Below are positions 1-5,806 of a DNA stretch of 8,171 nucleotides, one piece after another. The translations under genes were made by a program, and so were the position numbers. How positions within the stretch are numbered: position 1 is the first letter of the stretch; the number at the start of each line of letters is the position of its first letter. Origin of the DNA: an uncultured Erysipelotrichaceae bacterium (GTDB lineage Bacteria > Bacillota_I > Bacilli_A > Acholeplasmatales > Anaeroplasmataceae); NCBI GenBank assembly GCA_902796895.1, contig CADBQV010000076.1:1-8171 (forward strand). The letters are read 5' to 3'. The notes under the pieces were generated by a model. The model saw nothing but the letters and a program-made list of their open reading frames with translations. It did no database searches and was not told where the DNA came from.

Positions 1-168
1 GGTTCATATCAAAATTCTATGAATGGTAAGGGGGGAGTTCATCATTGTATGCTACCTGAAGAAAAAGATGTTATCATCTATAATAAATATGGTGTTGATC
101 TAGGTAAAGTAAGAAAAGAATTACAGACTATTGAAGATATTTATAATATATTAAATATAAAGCATTAA
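1..168 (+). CDS. C-terminal end of an unidentified protein (5' truncated by window edge)
   Basis: Frame 1 is open from the first base to a TAA at 166-168 and gives 55 residues ending NIKH. I do not recognise the family. The piece begins with a Gly/His/Cys-rich stretch (residues 9-16, GKGGVHHC) and continues into a charged segment with a probable terminal amphipathic helix (about residues 35-53). A Gly-Gly-x-His-x-Cys-like stretch near a C-terminus loosely recalls the catalytic-Cys loop of agmatine or arginine deiminases. In those families, however, the Cys lies very close to the end, whereas here about 39 residues follow, so I do not make that assignment. Codon use and the terminator directly downstream support a real gene end. 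Confidence 0.7.
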   Translation, partial: GSYQNSMNGKGGVHHCMLPEEKDVIIYNKYGVDLGKVRKELQTIEDIYNILNIKH

Positions 169-174
169 AATAAT

Positions 175-219
175 AATATCTCTAAATTAGAATAACATCT
201 ATTTTAGAGATATTTTTTT
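175..219 (+). terminator. Rho-independent terminator of the upstream partial gene
   Basis: A perfect 12-bp stem pairs 175-186 (AATATCTCTAAA) with 203-214 around a 16-nt loop. The right arm runs into an unbroken T tract ending at 219. It starts 7 nt after the TAA of the partial gene. It should insulate that gene from the diguanylate cyclase downstream. Confidence 0.85.
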
Positions 220-243
220 ATTATATATAAATTTATTATTATA

Positions 244-252
244 TGATATAAT
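244..252 (+). promoter_or_regulatory. Extended -10 promoter for the diguanylate cyclase gene
   Basis: TGATATAAT is a perfect extended -10 element: TG at 244-245 and TATAAT at 247-252. No good -35 lies 16-18 bp upstream, where the sequence is only alternating T/A, but extended -10 promoters tolerate this. The predicted transcript would begin near 259, just past the preceding terminator, giving a leader of about 43 nt. In such AT-rich DNA, -10 look-alikes are common, so position relative to the terminator and gene is the main support. Confidence 0.5.
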
Positions 253-288
253 AATATTAATAATAACTCGATTTAAAAGAAGTATGAA

Positions 289-292
289 AGGA
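289..292 (+). promoter_or_regulatory. Ribosome binding site that sets the diguanylate cyclase start at 302
   Basis: AGGA at 289-292, within GAAAGGA, lies 9 nt before the ATG at 302. The in-frame ATG at 284 sits upstream of this site and has only AGAAG directly abutting it, so it has no usable spacing. This argues for 302 as the start, six codons shorter than the longest frame. Confidence 0.7.
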
Positions 293-301
293 TATGATTA
301 T

Positions 302-1669
302 ATGAATTTTAAAGAAATTTGTAATAGTATAAATAATGTTTGTTGTGTCATATCAGTTAAAAAAACAAATGATTCATATGATGAAATAAGAATAGTAGAT
401 GGAAATGAAAAATACATAGCATCATTTAATATGGATACTTATAAGGAACATCAATTTATTCCCAATTCTATTTATACAAAATATTTAGAAAGAAATTTAA
501 ATTTTGAAGAATATTGCTATAGATCAGCAGTTAAAAAAGAATTACTACATTCTTATGCTTATCCAGAGCATTTTAAAATGTGGCTTCATATGCTATTTAT
601 TCCTTTAGAATATGAAACAAAAGAATTATCATATTGCTTATATATAATGGAAATAAATGATGTATTTGAACCAGAAAAGCTAGCTAATACTAAAAATGAT
701 ACTGAAAATAAAATACTTGCTGCGACACTACAGCTTGCAAACACATCAGATTTTGAAAAATCAATAAAGAATGTAACAAAGGAAATAAGAAAATTATGCT
801 TTGCATCATTTTGCTGTATTTTATTATTAGATGAAGAAAAAGAAGAATTAAAAATATTAGCTTCAGATAGAGATTTAAATAGTAAATCTAAACATTTAAT
901 AGATTATAATGATGATTCATTTTATGATTTAGTTGTATCATGGGATGATACAATTGGTAATTCTAATTGCATAATTATTAATGATAATAAAGGAATGGAA
1001 TATTTAAAGGATAAAAATTATAAATGGTATGAATCATTATCTAAAAATAATATTAATTCATTAGTTTTATTTAGATTGAAATCTAATAATAACCAAATTG
1101 GCTATATGTGGGTTAGTGATTTTAAAGTAGATAACACACCACTAATAAAAGAAATGCTAGAAATTACTACATTTATATTAGGATCTGAAATAGCCAATCA
1201 TTTATTAGTTGATAAATTAACTAAATTATCATCAATTGATTTATTAACAGGAATATATAATAGAAATAAATTAAATAATTATATGGATGAAATAAAAGAA
1301 TCAAATGAATCAATAGCTTTAGTATTCTTAGATATTAATGGCTTAAAAGTAGTAAATGATAAAGATGGTCATTTGGCTGGCGATAATTTAATTAAAAGAG
1401 CTGCTAATACTCTTAAAAATGTATTTAAAAATAAATATATATTTAGAGCTGGTGGCGATGAATTTGTGGTAATTATTAAAAATGAATCAGAAGCTGAAAT
1501 AAAAAAATATTTAGATAAATTAAATATAGTATCTAAAAATAATAATGTTTCATTTTCTGTAGGCTATTCAATTACTGAAAATTCATGTGATATAGATAAA
1601 ATATTAAAAGAAGCAGACAGTCAGATGTATATCAATAAAAGAAAATATTATGAATTAAAAAAACAATAG
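302..1669 (+). CDS. Soluble diguanylate cyclase (PAS/GAF-like sensor + GGDEF)
   Basis: Predicted 455-aa cytoplasmic enzyme making cyclic di-GMP from two GTP. The C-terminal third (about 310-455) is a complete GGDEF domain. It shows DLLTGIYNR at 313-321, FLDINGLKVVND at 342-353 with metal-binding Asp344, GHLAGD at 356-361, and the signature GGDEF intact at 384-388 after Phe-Arg-Ala. Residues about 140-305 look like a GAF domain. The first ~130 residues resemble a PAS-like fold but I cannot prove it. There is no signal peptide or transmembrane helix, so input is probably cytoplasmic. The RxxD inhibitory site expected just before GGDEF reads Phe-x-x-Lys, so canonical product inhibition seems absent. 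Cys-Cys pairs occur at 14-15 and 171-172. No terminator follows, so read-through into the next gene is likely. The catalytic call is firm; the signal sensed is unknown. Confidence 0.9.
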   Translation: MNFKEICNSINNVCCVISVKKTNDSYDEIRIVDGNEKYIASFNMDTYKEHQFIPNSIYTKYLERNLNFEEYCYRSAVKKELLHSYAYPEHFKMWLHMLFIPLEYETKELSYCLYIMEINDVFEPEKLANTKNDTENKILAATLQLANTSDFEKSIKNVTKEIRKLCFASFCCILLLDEEKEELKILASDRDLNSKSKHLIDYNDDSFYDLVVSWDDTIGNSNCIIINDNKGMEYLKDKNYKWYESLSKNNINSLVLFRLKSNNNQIGYMWVSDFKVDNTPLIKEMLEITTFILGSEIANHLLVDKLTKLSSIDLLTGIYNRNKLNNYMDEIKESNESIALVFLDINGLKVVNDKDGHLAGDNLIKRAANTLKNVFKNKYIFRAGGDEFVVIIKNESEAEIKKYLDKLNIVSKNNNVSFSVGYSITENSCDIDKILKEADSQMYINKRKYYELKKQ

Positions 1670-1731
1670 ATAATATCATAATAAATAATAAAAATATGTA
1701 TATAAATTGAGCGTGAAATAGGCAAGAGAAT

Positions 1732-2040
1732 ATGAAAATAAGAATAAAAGCATTAAAAAGAGTAGTTCACGAGGATTTAATAGAAAAATATGAAAATCCA
1801 ATTGAACATGCTTGTGATATTAAATTAAATACTGAATTTGTATCTATAGATGGTAAAATGCCAATTGGCTTTTGCGAAAGTGCTTGGCAATCTGTCGGAC
1901 CATTTGTTAAAAGACTTGCTAATGGAGAAGAGAATTTTTATGATGGCTGGATGAAAAACAAAAAAAGTGCCATGATTTCATGCAATGATGGATTTAGACC
2001 GGTATCATTTTATATAGAGGTTATAGAAGATGATAATTAG
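1732..2040 (+). CDS. TIGR04076 family protein (function unknown)
   Basis: A 102-aa protein that matches, from memory, the TIGR04076 family of small bacterial proteins. The family landmarks are visible: an N-terminal basic beta strand, Cys28 in the CD(I)K turn, GFCESAW at 46-52, a Gly-Trp-Met at 72-74, and SCNDGFRPV at 83-91. Three cysteines (28, 48, 84) sit at the family's conserved places, which suggests a metal-binding or redox-sensitive role, but no biochemical function is established that I can cite. The start at 1732 has an AGG at 1720-1722, 9 nt upstream. It lies 62 nt after the cyclase with no visible terminator. Its last 11 bases overlap the acetyltransferase start, so the two genes are probably translationally coupled. 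Confidence 0.85.
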   Translation: MKIRIKALKRVVHEDLIEKYENPIEHACDIKLNTEFVSIDGKMPIGFCESAWQSVGPFVKRLANGEENFYDGWMKNKKSAMISCNDGFRPVSFYIEVIEDDN

Positions 2041-2551
2041 AAATGTAGTTGCTGATGATGCAAAAGATTTATTAAATATATATAAATATTATGTTACAAA
2101 TACTGCAATAACTTTTGAAATAGATATTCCTACATTAGAAGAATTTCAAAAAAGAATAGAAAACATAATAAAAAAATATCCTTATATATGCATAGAATTA
2201 GATAATAAAATAATAGGTTATGCTTACTCTCATGAATTTAATAATGGAAGAGAGGCATATAGATATTCTAATGAAGTAACTATTTATCTAGATAAAGATT
2301 ATAAACATAAAGGCTATGGTAAATTATTATATAATGAATTAGAATCTAGATTAAAAAAATTAGGTATTATTAATTTATATGCCTGCATTTCATCAACTAT
2401 AAAAAGTGATGAATACCTAGATAATAATAGTGAATTATTCCATAATCATTTAGGATATAAAAGGGTTGGCGAATTTAAAAAATGTGGTTATAAATTTAAT
2501 AGATGGTATGATATGATTTGGATGGAAAAAATCATAGGATGCCACAAATGA
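2030..2551 (+). CDS. Phosphinothricin-type GNAT N-acetyltransferase
   Basis: A 173-aa single-domain GNAT enzyme of the phosphinothricin/methionine-sulfoximine acetyltransferase (Pat/Bar, YncA/MddA-like) subgroup. It would transfer acetyl from acetyl-CoA to a small amine such as an amino-acid analogue. Subgroup landmarks are present: NTAITFE at 24-30, REAYRYSNEVTIYL at 74-87, acetyl-CoA loop YKHKGYGKLL at 91-100 (Gly95-x-Gly97 intact, with Lys92 where Arg/Gln is usual), LGYKRVGEF at 141-149, and RWYDMIWME at 158-166. Its length is normal for the family. The ATG at 2030 has AGAGG at 2016-2020, 9 nt upstream and inside the preceding gene. It ends in tandem stops TGA-TAG. The substrate cannot be fixed from sequence; herbicide-analogue detoxification is a family property and need not be the physiological role here. 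Confidence 0.9.
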   Translation: MIIRNVVADDAKDLLNIYKYYVTNTAITFEIDIPTLEEFQKRIENIIKKYPYICIELDNKIIGYAYSHEFNNGREAYRYSNEVTIYLDKDYKHKGYGKLLYNELESRLKKLGIINLYACISSTIKSDEYLDNNSELFHNHLGYKRVGEFKKCGYKFNRWYDMIWMEKIIGCHK

Positions 2552-2625
2552 TAGATGGTGATATATTGGATATAGCAATTATAAAAATGGGCCAAATGGG
2601 CACAAGATATGCAGAAATAATCTAA
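2548..2625 (+). CDS. 25-codon small ORF, possibly the decayed start of a Rossmann-fold oxidoreductase
   Basis: ATG at 2548 overlaps the acetyltransferase stop as ATGA. It has AGGA at 2536-2539, 8 nt upstream, better placed than many real starts here. It runs 25 codons to a TAA at 2623-2625. Residues 8-25 (DIAIIKMGQMGTRYAEII) look like the first strand, glycine loop and first helix of an NAD(P)-binding Rossmann fold, as in Gfo/Idh/MocA oxidoreductases. The first glycine of GxGxxG is replaced by Lys (K-M-G-Q-M-G). Nothing further of such an enzyme follows before the transporter gene. The likely readings are a truncated gene remnant or a translated leader coupling the acetyltransferase to the transporter. 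It is not hydrophobic enough to be a MetS-like transporter subunit. Confidence 0.35.
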   Translation: MIDGDILDIAIIKMGQMGTRYAEII

Positions 2626-2634
2626 ATAAACATT

Positions 2635-2642
2635 AAAGGTGA
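2635..2642 (+). promoter_or_regulatory. Ribosome binding site that sets the NSS transporter start at 2648
   Basis: AAAGGTGA at 2635-2642 is strongly complementary to the 16S rRNA tail and lies 5 nt before ATG 2648. The in-frame GTG at 2639 is part of this Shine-Dalgarno itself, so it cannot be the start. Confidence 0.75.
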
Positions 2643-2647
2643 AAGCT

Positions 2648-4186
2648 ATGGAAAAAAGAAATGGATTTAATAGCCAGCTTGGATTTATACTAGCAGCTGC
2701 CGGAAGCTCAGTAGGACTTGGCAATCTATGGAGCTTTCCATATAAAACAAGCCAAAATGGTGGTGCGGCATTTGTATTTGTATATATCATTAGTGTAATA
2801 TTTTTAGGAACTATTTTAACAATTGCAGAAATATATATCGGAAAAAGAGCACATTCAAATAGTGTTAGTGCCTATAAAAAAATAAATAATAAGCTTGGTT
2901 GGGTAGGACTTTTAGGCATCTTTGCCTCGCTATTTATTACTTTTTATTATGTAGTACTTGGTGGCTATACTATAAAATTTACAGTAAATTCATTTTCTGA
3001 TAATCAAAATATATTAGAAACATTTAGCAGTAATACTTTTGAAGTTATATTATTCACTGCTATCTTTATAATAATTGCATTAATAATTATTTCATTTGGA
3101 ATAAAAAATGGTATTGAAAAAGCAAGTAAAATATTAATGCCTTTATTATTTTTAATATTAATATTTATAGTAATTTATTGTCTTTCACTTGGTGATGGTG
3201 TAAAAGAAGGCCTAAATTATTATTTAAATCCTAATTTTAAAGAATTAGGCTTTAAAGGAATACTTGCGGCAATGAGCCAAGCATTTTTCTCGCTTTCCGT
3301 TGGTGTTGGTGCCTTACTTGCTTATGGATCTTATGTTGGTGATGACGTTAAAATTGGTAAATCAGTTTTATGGATTGCATTTTTTGATACATTAGTTGCT
3401 TTATTTGCTGGACTTGCAATATTTCCTGCAATTTATAATTATAAAGCGAAAACTGGTATTGAATTACAAAATAATGGTATCGTACTTTTATTTTCATCAC
3501 TACCTATAATATTTAATTCACTTAATACATTTGGTAAAATTATTTCATTCTTATTCTTTGGAATGGTATCTATTGCTGCTATAACATCAGTTATATCAAT
3601 GCTTGAGGTATCAGCCCAATATTTAATTCAAAGATATAAATTAAATAGAATAAAGATATGCTTTATTTTATCTTTAATAATCTTAATAATATCAATACCA
3701 ATAGGAATGTCACTTGGATATTCTATTAATAATAAAGATAATATGTCTTTTGGTGGAAAAAATTATTTAGAAATTTTAGATTTAATGGTAACATCTGTAT
3801 TTATTCCTATGGGTGCCTTATTTGCTTCAATAGCCTTAGGATGGTTTTTAACAAATAATGATAAAAAGAAATTATTTGATTTTAAATATTTAGCTAATGT
3901 ATTAGAAGAAGATGGTCTTAAGCTAAATAAATTAAAATATATATTTGCATTTATGATTAAATATATAGCACCTATTTTAATACTTGCAATTGAAATAATT
4001 GGTATTATAGATATAATATTTCCTGTTATAGGAAATGAAAGATCATTTTCTTTTGAAGGTCTTATAATTGAGATAATTGCATTTGTAATAATTGGAATTT
4101 TAATATTAATATATTTTATATTTATTAAAGATAAAAATACTGGTGATAATGACACTGAATTATTAAAAGAAAAAATTGAATCTTAA
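2648..4186 (+). CDS. Neurotransmitter:sodium symporter (NSS/SNF) family transporter
   Basis: A 512-aa inner-membrane secondary transporter of the LeuT/MhsT type, expected to import an amino acid or related amine with Na+. TM1 carries the family hallmark AAAGSSVGLGNLWSFPY (16-32), followed by NGGAAF (37-42). TM6 carries QAFFSLSVGVGALLAYGSY (211-229) and TM7 runs about 238-263 with Asp247 buried. Hydrophobic segments suggest 12 helices, the last at about 438-460 and 470-494. Asn26 matches the Na+-site Asn27 of LeuT. The extracellular-gate Arg30 of LeuT is Ser29 here, although its partner Asp404 appears retained as Asp378. The length equals LeuT and is longer than the 11-TM bacterial members. 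It is last in the block, with a terminator directly after. No small MetS-type partner is visible. The substrate is not predictable from this sequence. Confidence 0.92.
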   Translation: MEKRNGFNSQLGFILAAAGSSVGLGNLWSFPYKTSQNGGAAFVFVYIISVIFLGTILTIAEIYIGKRAHSNSVSAYKKINNKLGWVGLLGIFASLFITFYYVVLGGYTIKFTVNSFSDNQNILETFSSNTFEVILFTAIFIIIALIIISFGIKNGIEKASKILMPLLFLILIFIVIYCLSLGDGVKEGLNYYLNPNFKELGFKGILAAMSQAFFSLSVGVGALLAYGSYVGDDVKIGKSVLWIAFFDTLVALFAGLAIFPAIYNYKAKTGIELQNNGIVLLFSSLPIIFNSLNTFGKIISFLFFGMVSIAAITSVISMLEVSAQYLIQRYKLNRIKICFILSLIILIISIPIGMSLGYSINNKDNMSFGGKNYLEILDLMVTSVFIPMGALFASIALGWFLTNNDKKKLFDFKYLANVLEEDGLKLNKLKYIFAFMIKYIAPILILAIEIIGIIDIIFPVIGNERSFSFEGLIIEIIAFVIIGILILIYFIFIKDKNTGDNDTELLKEKIES

Positions 4187-4194
4187 TAAAAATT

Positions 4195-4228
4195 TGAGGC
4201 AAATATTTAAATATTTGTCTCATTTTTT
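4195..4228 (+). terminator. Rho-independent terminator after the NSS transporter
   Basis: A long, nearly perfect palindrome pairs 4195-4206 (TGAGGCAAATAT) with 4211-4222, with one G-T pair (4199/4218) and a TTAA loop. Six T residues follow (4223-4228). It begins 8 nt after the transporter stop and separates this block from the HdeD-like gene. Confidence 0.9.
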
Positions 4229-4252
4229 ATTTTAATTTATTTTATATAGTAT

Positions 4253-4258
4253 TATAAT
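4253..4258 (+). promoter_or_regulatory. -10 box for the HdeD-like gene
   Basis: A consensus TATAAT sits 25 nt after the preceding terminator T run. A -35 at the right distance is only a T-rich weak match (3 of 6). The predicted transcript starts near 4265, leaving a leader of only about 18 nt to the preferred ATG at 4283. Confidence 0.5.
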
Positions 4259-4271
4259 TAATATGTGTTTT

Positions 4272-4278
4272 GGGGTGA
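4272..4278 (+). promoter_or_regulatory. Ribosome binding site that sets the HdeD-like start at 4283
   Basis: GGGGTGA at 4272-4278 lies 4 nt before ATG 4283. The adjacent in-frame ATG at 4280 would leave a single base of spacing, and the in-frame GTG at 4265 lies upstream of the site. Of three candidate starts, 4283 fits best. The spacing is still a little short, so 4280 is not excluded. Confidence 0.55.
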
Positions 4279-4282
4279 TATG

Positions 4283-4975
4283 ATGGATAATATTATTGAT
4301 AAAACATTAACTAAAATATTAAAAATGGCAAGAACATTATCAATATTTAAAACCATATTATATTTAGTTGGTGGTATTTTAATATTAGCATTTAATGAAA
4401 GAATAGAAGACTATATTTATCTAATTGTAGGTATTGATTTAATAGCTACAGCTTCACTTGAATTTACTGAAGAAATAGTAAGAAGAAAATATAAAAGACA
4501 TCATAATCATTTAGGTAATGCTTTATTTACTATTATTGCTGGTATTTTAATTCTTTCTATATTCCACAATGATGTTTATAAAGTAAGTGTTATATGGGCT
4601 ACAGCTACTATTGTTAATTCAACAATCGAAATAAATGAAGGCTTACATGAAATACGTGAAAGAAAAGCTTTTTCAACAATAAATTTAGTATTTGCTATAG
4701 TAGAAATAGTATTTTCAATATTACTTTTAATTGAACCAGAAGAAAATGCAGAGCATTTCTTAACACATATATATTTATTAGGCGCAGGCTTTGTCTTAGA
4801 ATCATTAGAAGAATTATTTATAATATTCGCTCCATATATCTTTAAAAATTGGAAAATTGAAATAACGACTAAAGAAGAAGTATATATAGAAAAAAATGAA
4901 TCTTCAAATAAAGAAAATAATATAGATAATAATAGTAGTAATAATTTAGAAAATAACCCAGAAAAGAAATTATAA
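4283..4975 (+). CDS. HdeD/DUF308-like multi-pass membrane protein
   Basis: A 230-aa integral membrane protein with about six hydrophobic segments in pairs (roughly 18-38, 44-62, 78-95, 100-118, 132-152, 158-185). The short repeated unit, a helix ending in Gly followed by a second helix with small polar residues, is the pattern of the HdeD/DUF308 family. That family is known in enterobacteria for acid-resistance-linked HdeD, but its molecular role is unclear and should not be carried over. Charged loops, such as RRKYKRHHNH at 67-76 and the Glu-rich helix starts, separate the segments. Residues 191-230 form a hydrophilic Asn/Glu/Ser/Lys-rich low-complexity tail, probably disordered. It has its own -10 box, and no strong terminator stands between it and purC, so purC could be partly co-transcribed. 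Confidence 0.7.
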   Translation: MDNIIDKTLTKILKMARTLSIFKTILYLVGGILILAFNERIEDYIYLIVGIDLIATASLEFTEEIVRRKYKRHHNHLGNALFTIIAGILILSIFHNDVYKVSVIWATATIVNSTIEINEGLHEIRERKAFSTINLVFAIVEIVFSILLLIEPEENAEHFLTHIYLLGAGFVLESLEELFIIFAPYIFKNWKIEITTKEEVYIEKNESSNKENNIDNNSSNNLENNPEKKL

Positions 4976-5043
4976 TATTTTATATAAAAAATGTTTTAAA
5001 TTTTAAATTTTTAATGTAAAATAATTAAGGCGAGGTATGAAAA

Positions 5044-5730
5044 ATGAAAAAAATTTATTCAGGAAAAACAAAAGATGTATTTCAATTAGAAAATGGTAAT
5101 GTTCAATTATTATTTAAAGATGATTGTACAGGTAAAGATGGCGTATTTGATCCAGGTGAGAATCAAGTAGGCTTAAAAATTGAAGGTATTGGTAGATCAA
5201 ATCTTGAAACTTCAATTCATTTCTTTGAAATATTAAAAAAAGAAGGAATCAAAACTCATTATGTTTCTGCAAATGTTAAAGAAGCAACAATGGAAGTACT
5301 TCCTGCTAAAGTATTTGGTCATGGCTTAGAGGTTGTTTGTCGTTTAGTAGCTACAGGCTCATTTGTAAGAAGATATGGCGAATACATTAAAAATGGTACA
5401 CCACTTGAAGGTGGATATGTAGAATGTACATTTAAAAATGACGCACTTGGTGATCCACTAGTTACTAAAGATGCATTAGTTGCCTTAAATATTATGACAG
5501 CACAAATGTATGATTCTATTAAAGAACAAACATTAAAGATTACTAATGTTGTAGCTAAAGAATTAAAGAGAATGGGTCTTGATTTATGGGACATTAAATT
5601 CGAATTTGGTTATAACAATAATGAAGTTATTTTAATTGATGAAATCGCATCTGGAAATATGAGAGTATATAAAGATGGTAAGATTGTAGATCCAGTTGAA
5701 TTAACTAAAATTATTTTAGCAAATAGATAA
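5044..5730 (+). CDS. purC: Phosphoribosylaminoimidazole-succinocarboxamide synthase (SAICAR synthetase)
   Basis: A 228-aa cytosolic enzyme of de novo purine synthesis (EC 6.3.2.6) that joins CAIR and aspartate with ATP to give SAICAR. Visible motifs are the N-terminal ATP-loop YSGKTKDVF (5-13), [10 protein letters not shown] (24-33), the central substrate-binding stretch [15 protein letters not shown] (97-111), and the C-terminal metal/ATP signature [12 protein letters not shown] (197-208). Its length matches compact bacterial PurC. The sequence is of the Clostridia-like variant that has FDPGENQVG instead of the common E. coli-type segment. GAGG at 5032-5035 lies 8 nt before the ATG; an earlier ATG at 5037 is out of frame. 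No other pur gene lies in the window, so it is a stand-alone purine gene here. A terminator follows. Confidence 0.95.
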   Translation: MKKIYSGKTKDVFQLENGNVQLLFKDDCTGKDGVFDPGENQVGLKIEGIGRSNLETSIHFFEILKKEGIKTHYVSANVKEATMEVLPAKVFGHGLEVVCRLVATGSFVRRYGEYIKNGTPLEGGYVECTFKNDALGDPLVTKDALVALNIMTAQMYDSIKEQTLKITNVVAKELKRMGLDLWDIKFEFGYNNNEVILIDEIASGNMRVYKDGKIVDPVELTKIILANR

Positions 5731-5739
5731 TAAAAATTG

Positions 5740-5770
5740 TGGATTATATAAAAATATAATCCATTTTTTT
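5740..5770 (+). terminator. Rho-independent terminator after purC
   Basis: A perfect 10-bp stem pairs 5740-5749 (TGGATTATAT) with 5754-5763 around an AAAA loop, followed by seven T residues (5764-5770). On the opposite strand the same hairpin is followed by CAATTTTTA, so it may also act as a backup stop for the converging lipid operon. Confidence 0.88.
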
Positions 5771-5774
5771 ATAT

Positions 5775-5806
5775 AAAAAAGGAAATGATATTATTTCATT
5801 TCCTTT
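5775..5806 (-). terminator. Rho-independent terminator of the plsC-lipid kinase operon, overlapping the stop codon
   Basis: A perfect 11-bp stem pairs 5796-5806 with 5778-5788 (AAAGGAAATGA read on the minus strand, with its complement) around a 7-nt loop. On the minus strand the hairpin runs into a T tract (5780 to 5775). The upstream arm is made from the last codons of the lipid kinase, and the loop contains most of its TAA, so the gene end and the terminator are fused. Confidence 0.8.

Noticed and set aside
284..301. Six-codon N-terminal extension of the cyclase from ATG 284
   Set aside because: The Shine-Dalgarno AGGA lies inside this extension and is correctly spaced for ATG 302.
2548..2625. 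Reading the small ORF as a MetS-like small subunit of the NSS transporter
   Set aside because: MetS-type partners are short hydrophobic single-span peptides. This one has charged residues throughout and a Rossmann-like pattern, and it lies before the transporter.
2488..2790. 100-codon minus-strand open frame across the acetyltransferase/transporter junction
   Set aside because: It overlaps the ends of two well-supported plus-strand genes, lacks family resemblance, and its frame follows from the codon bias of the opposite strand.
3763..4155. 130-codon minus-strand open frame inside the NSS gene
   Set aside because: It is fully inside the transporter's membrane-helix coding region. The hydrophobic, Ile/Ser-rich translation is the expected antisense shadow of AT-rich helices.
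4976..5012. Possible A/T-only hairpins between the HdeD-like gene and purC as a terminator
   Set aside because: The stems contain only A-T pairs and are short and alternative to each other; not convincing beside the strong terminators elsewhere in the window.
5319..5594. 91-codon minus-strand open frame inside purC
   Set aside because: It is entirely embedded in a clear purC, with no promoter, ribosome site or recognisable domain.
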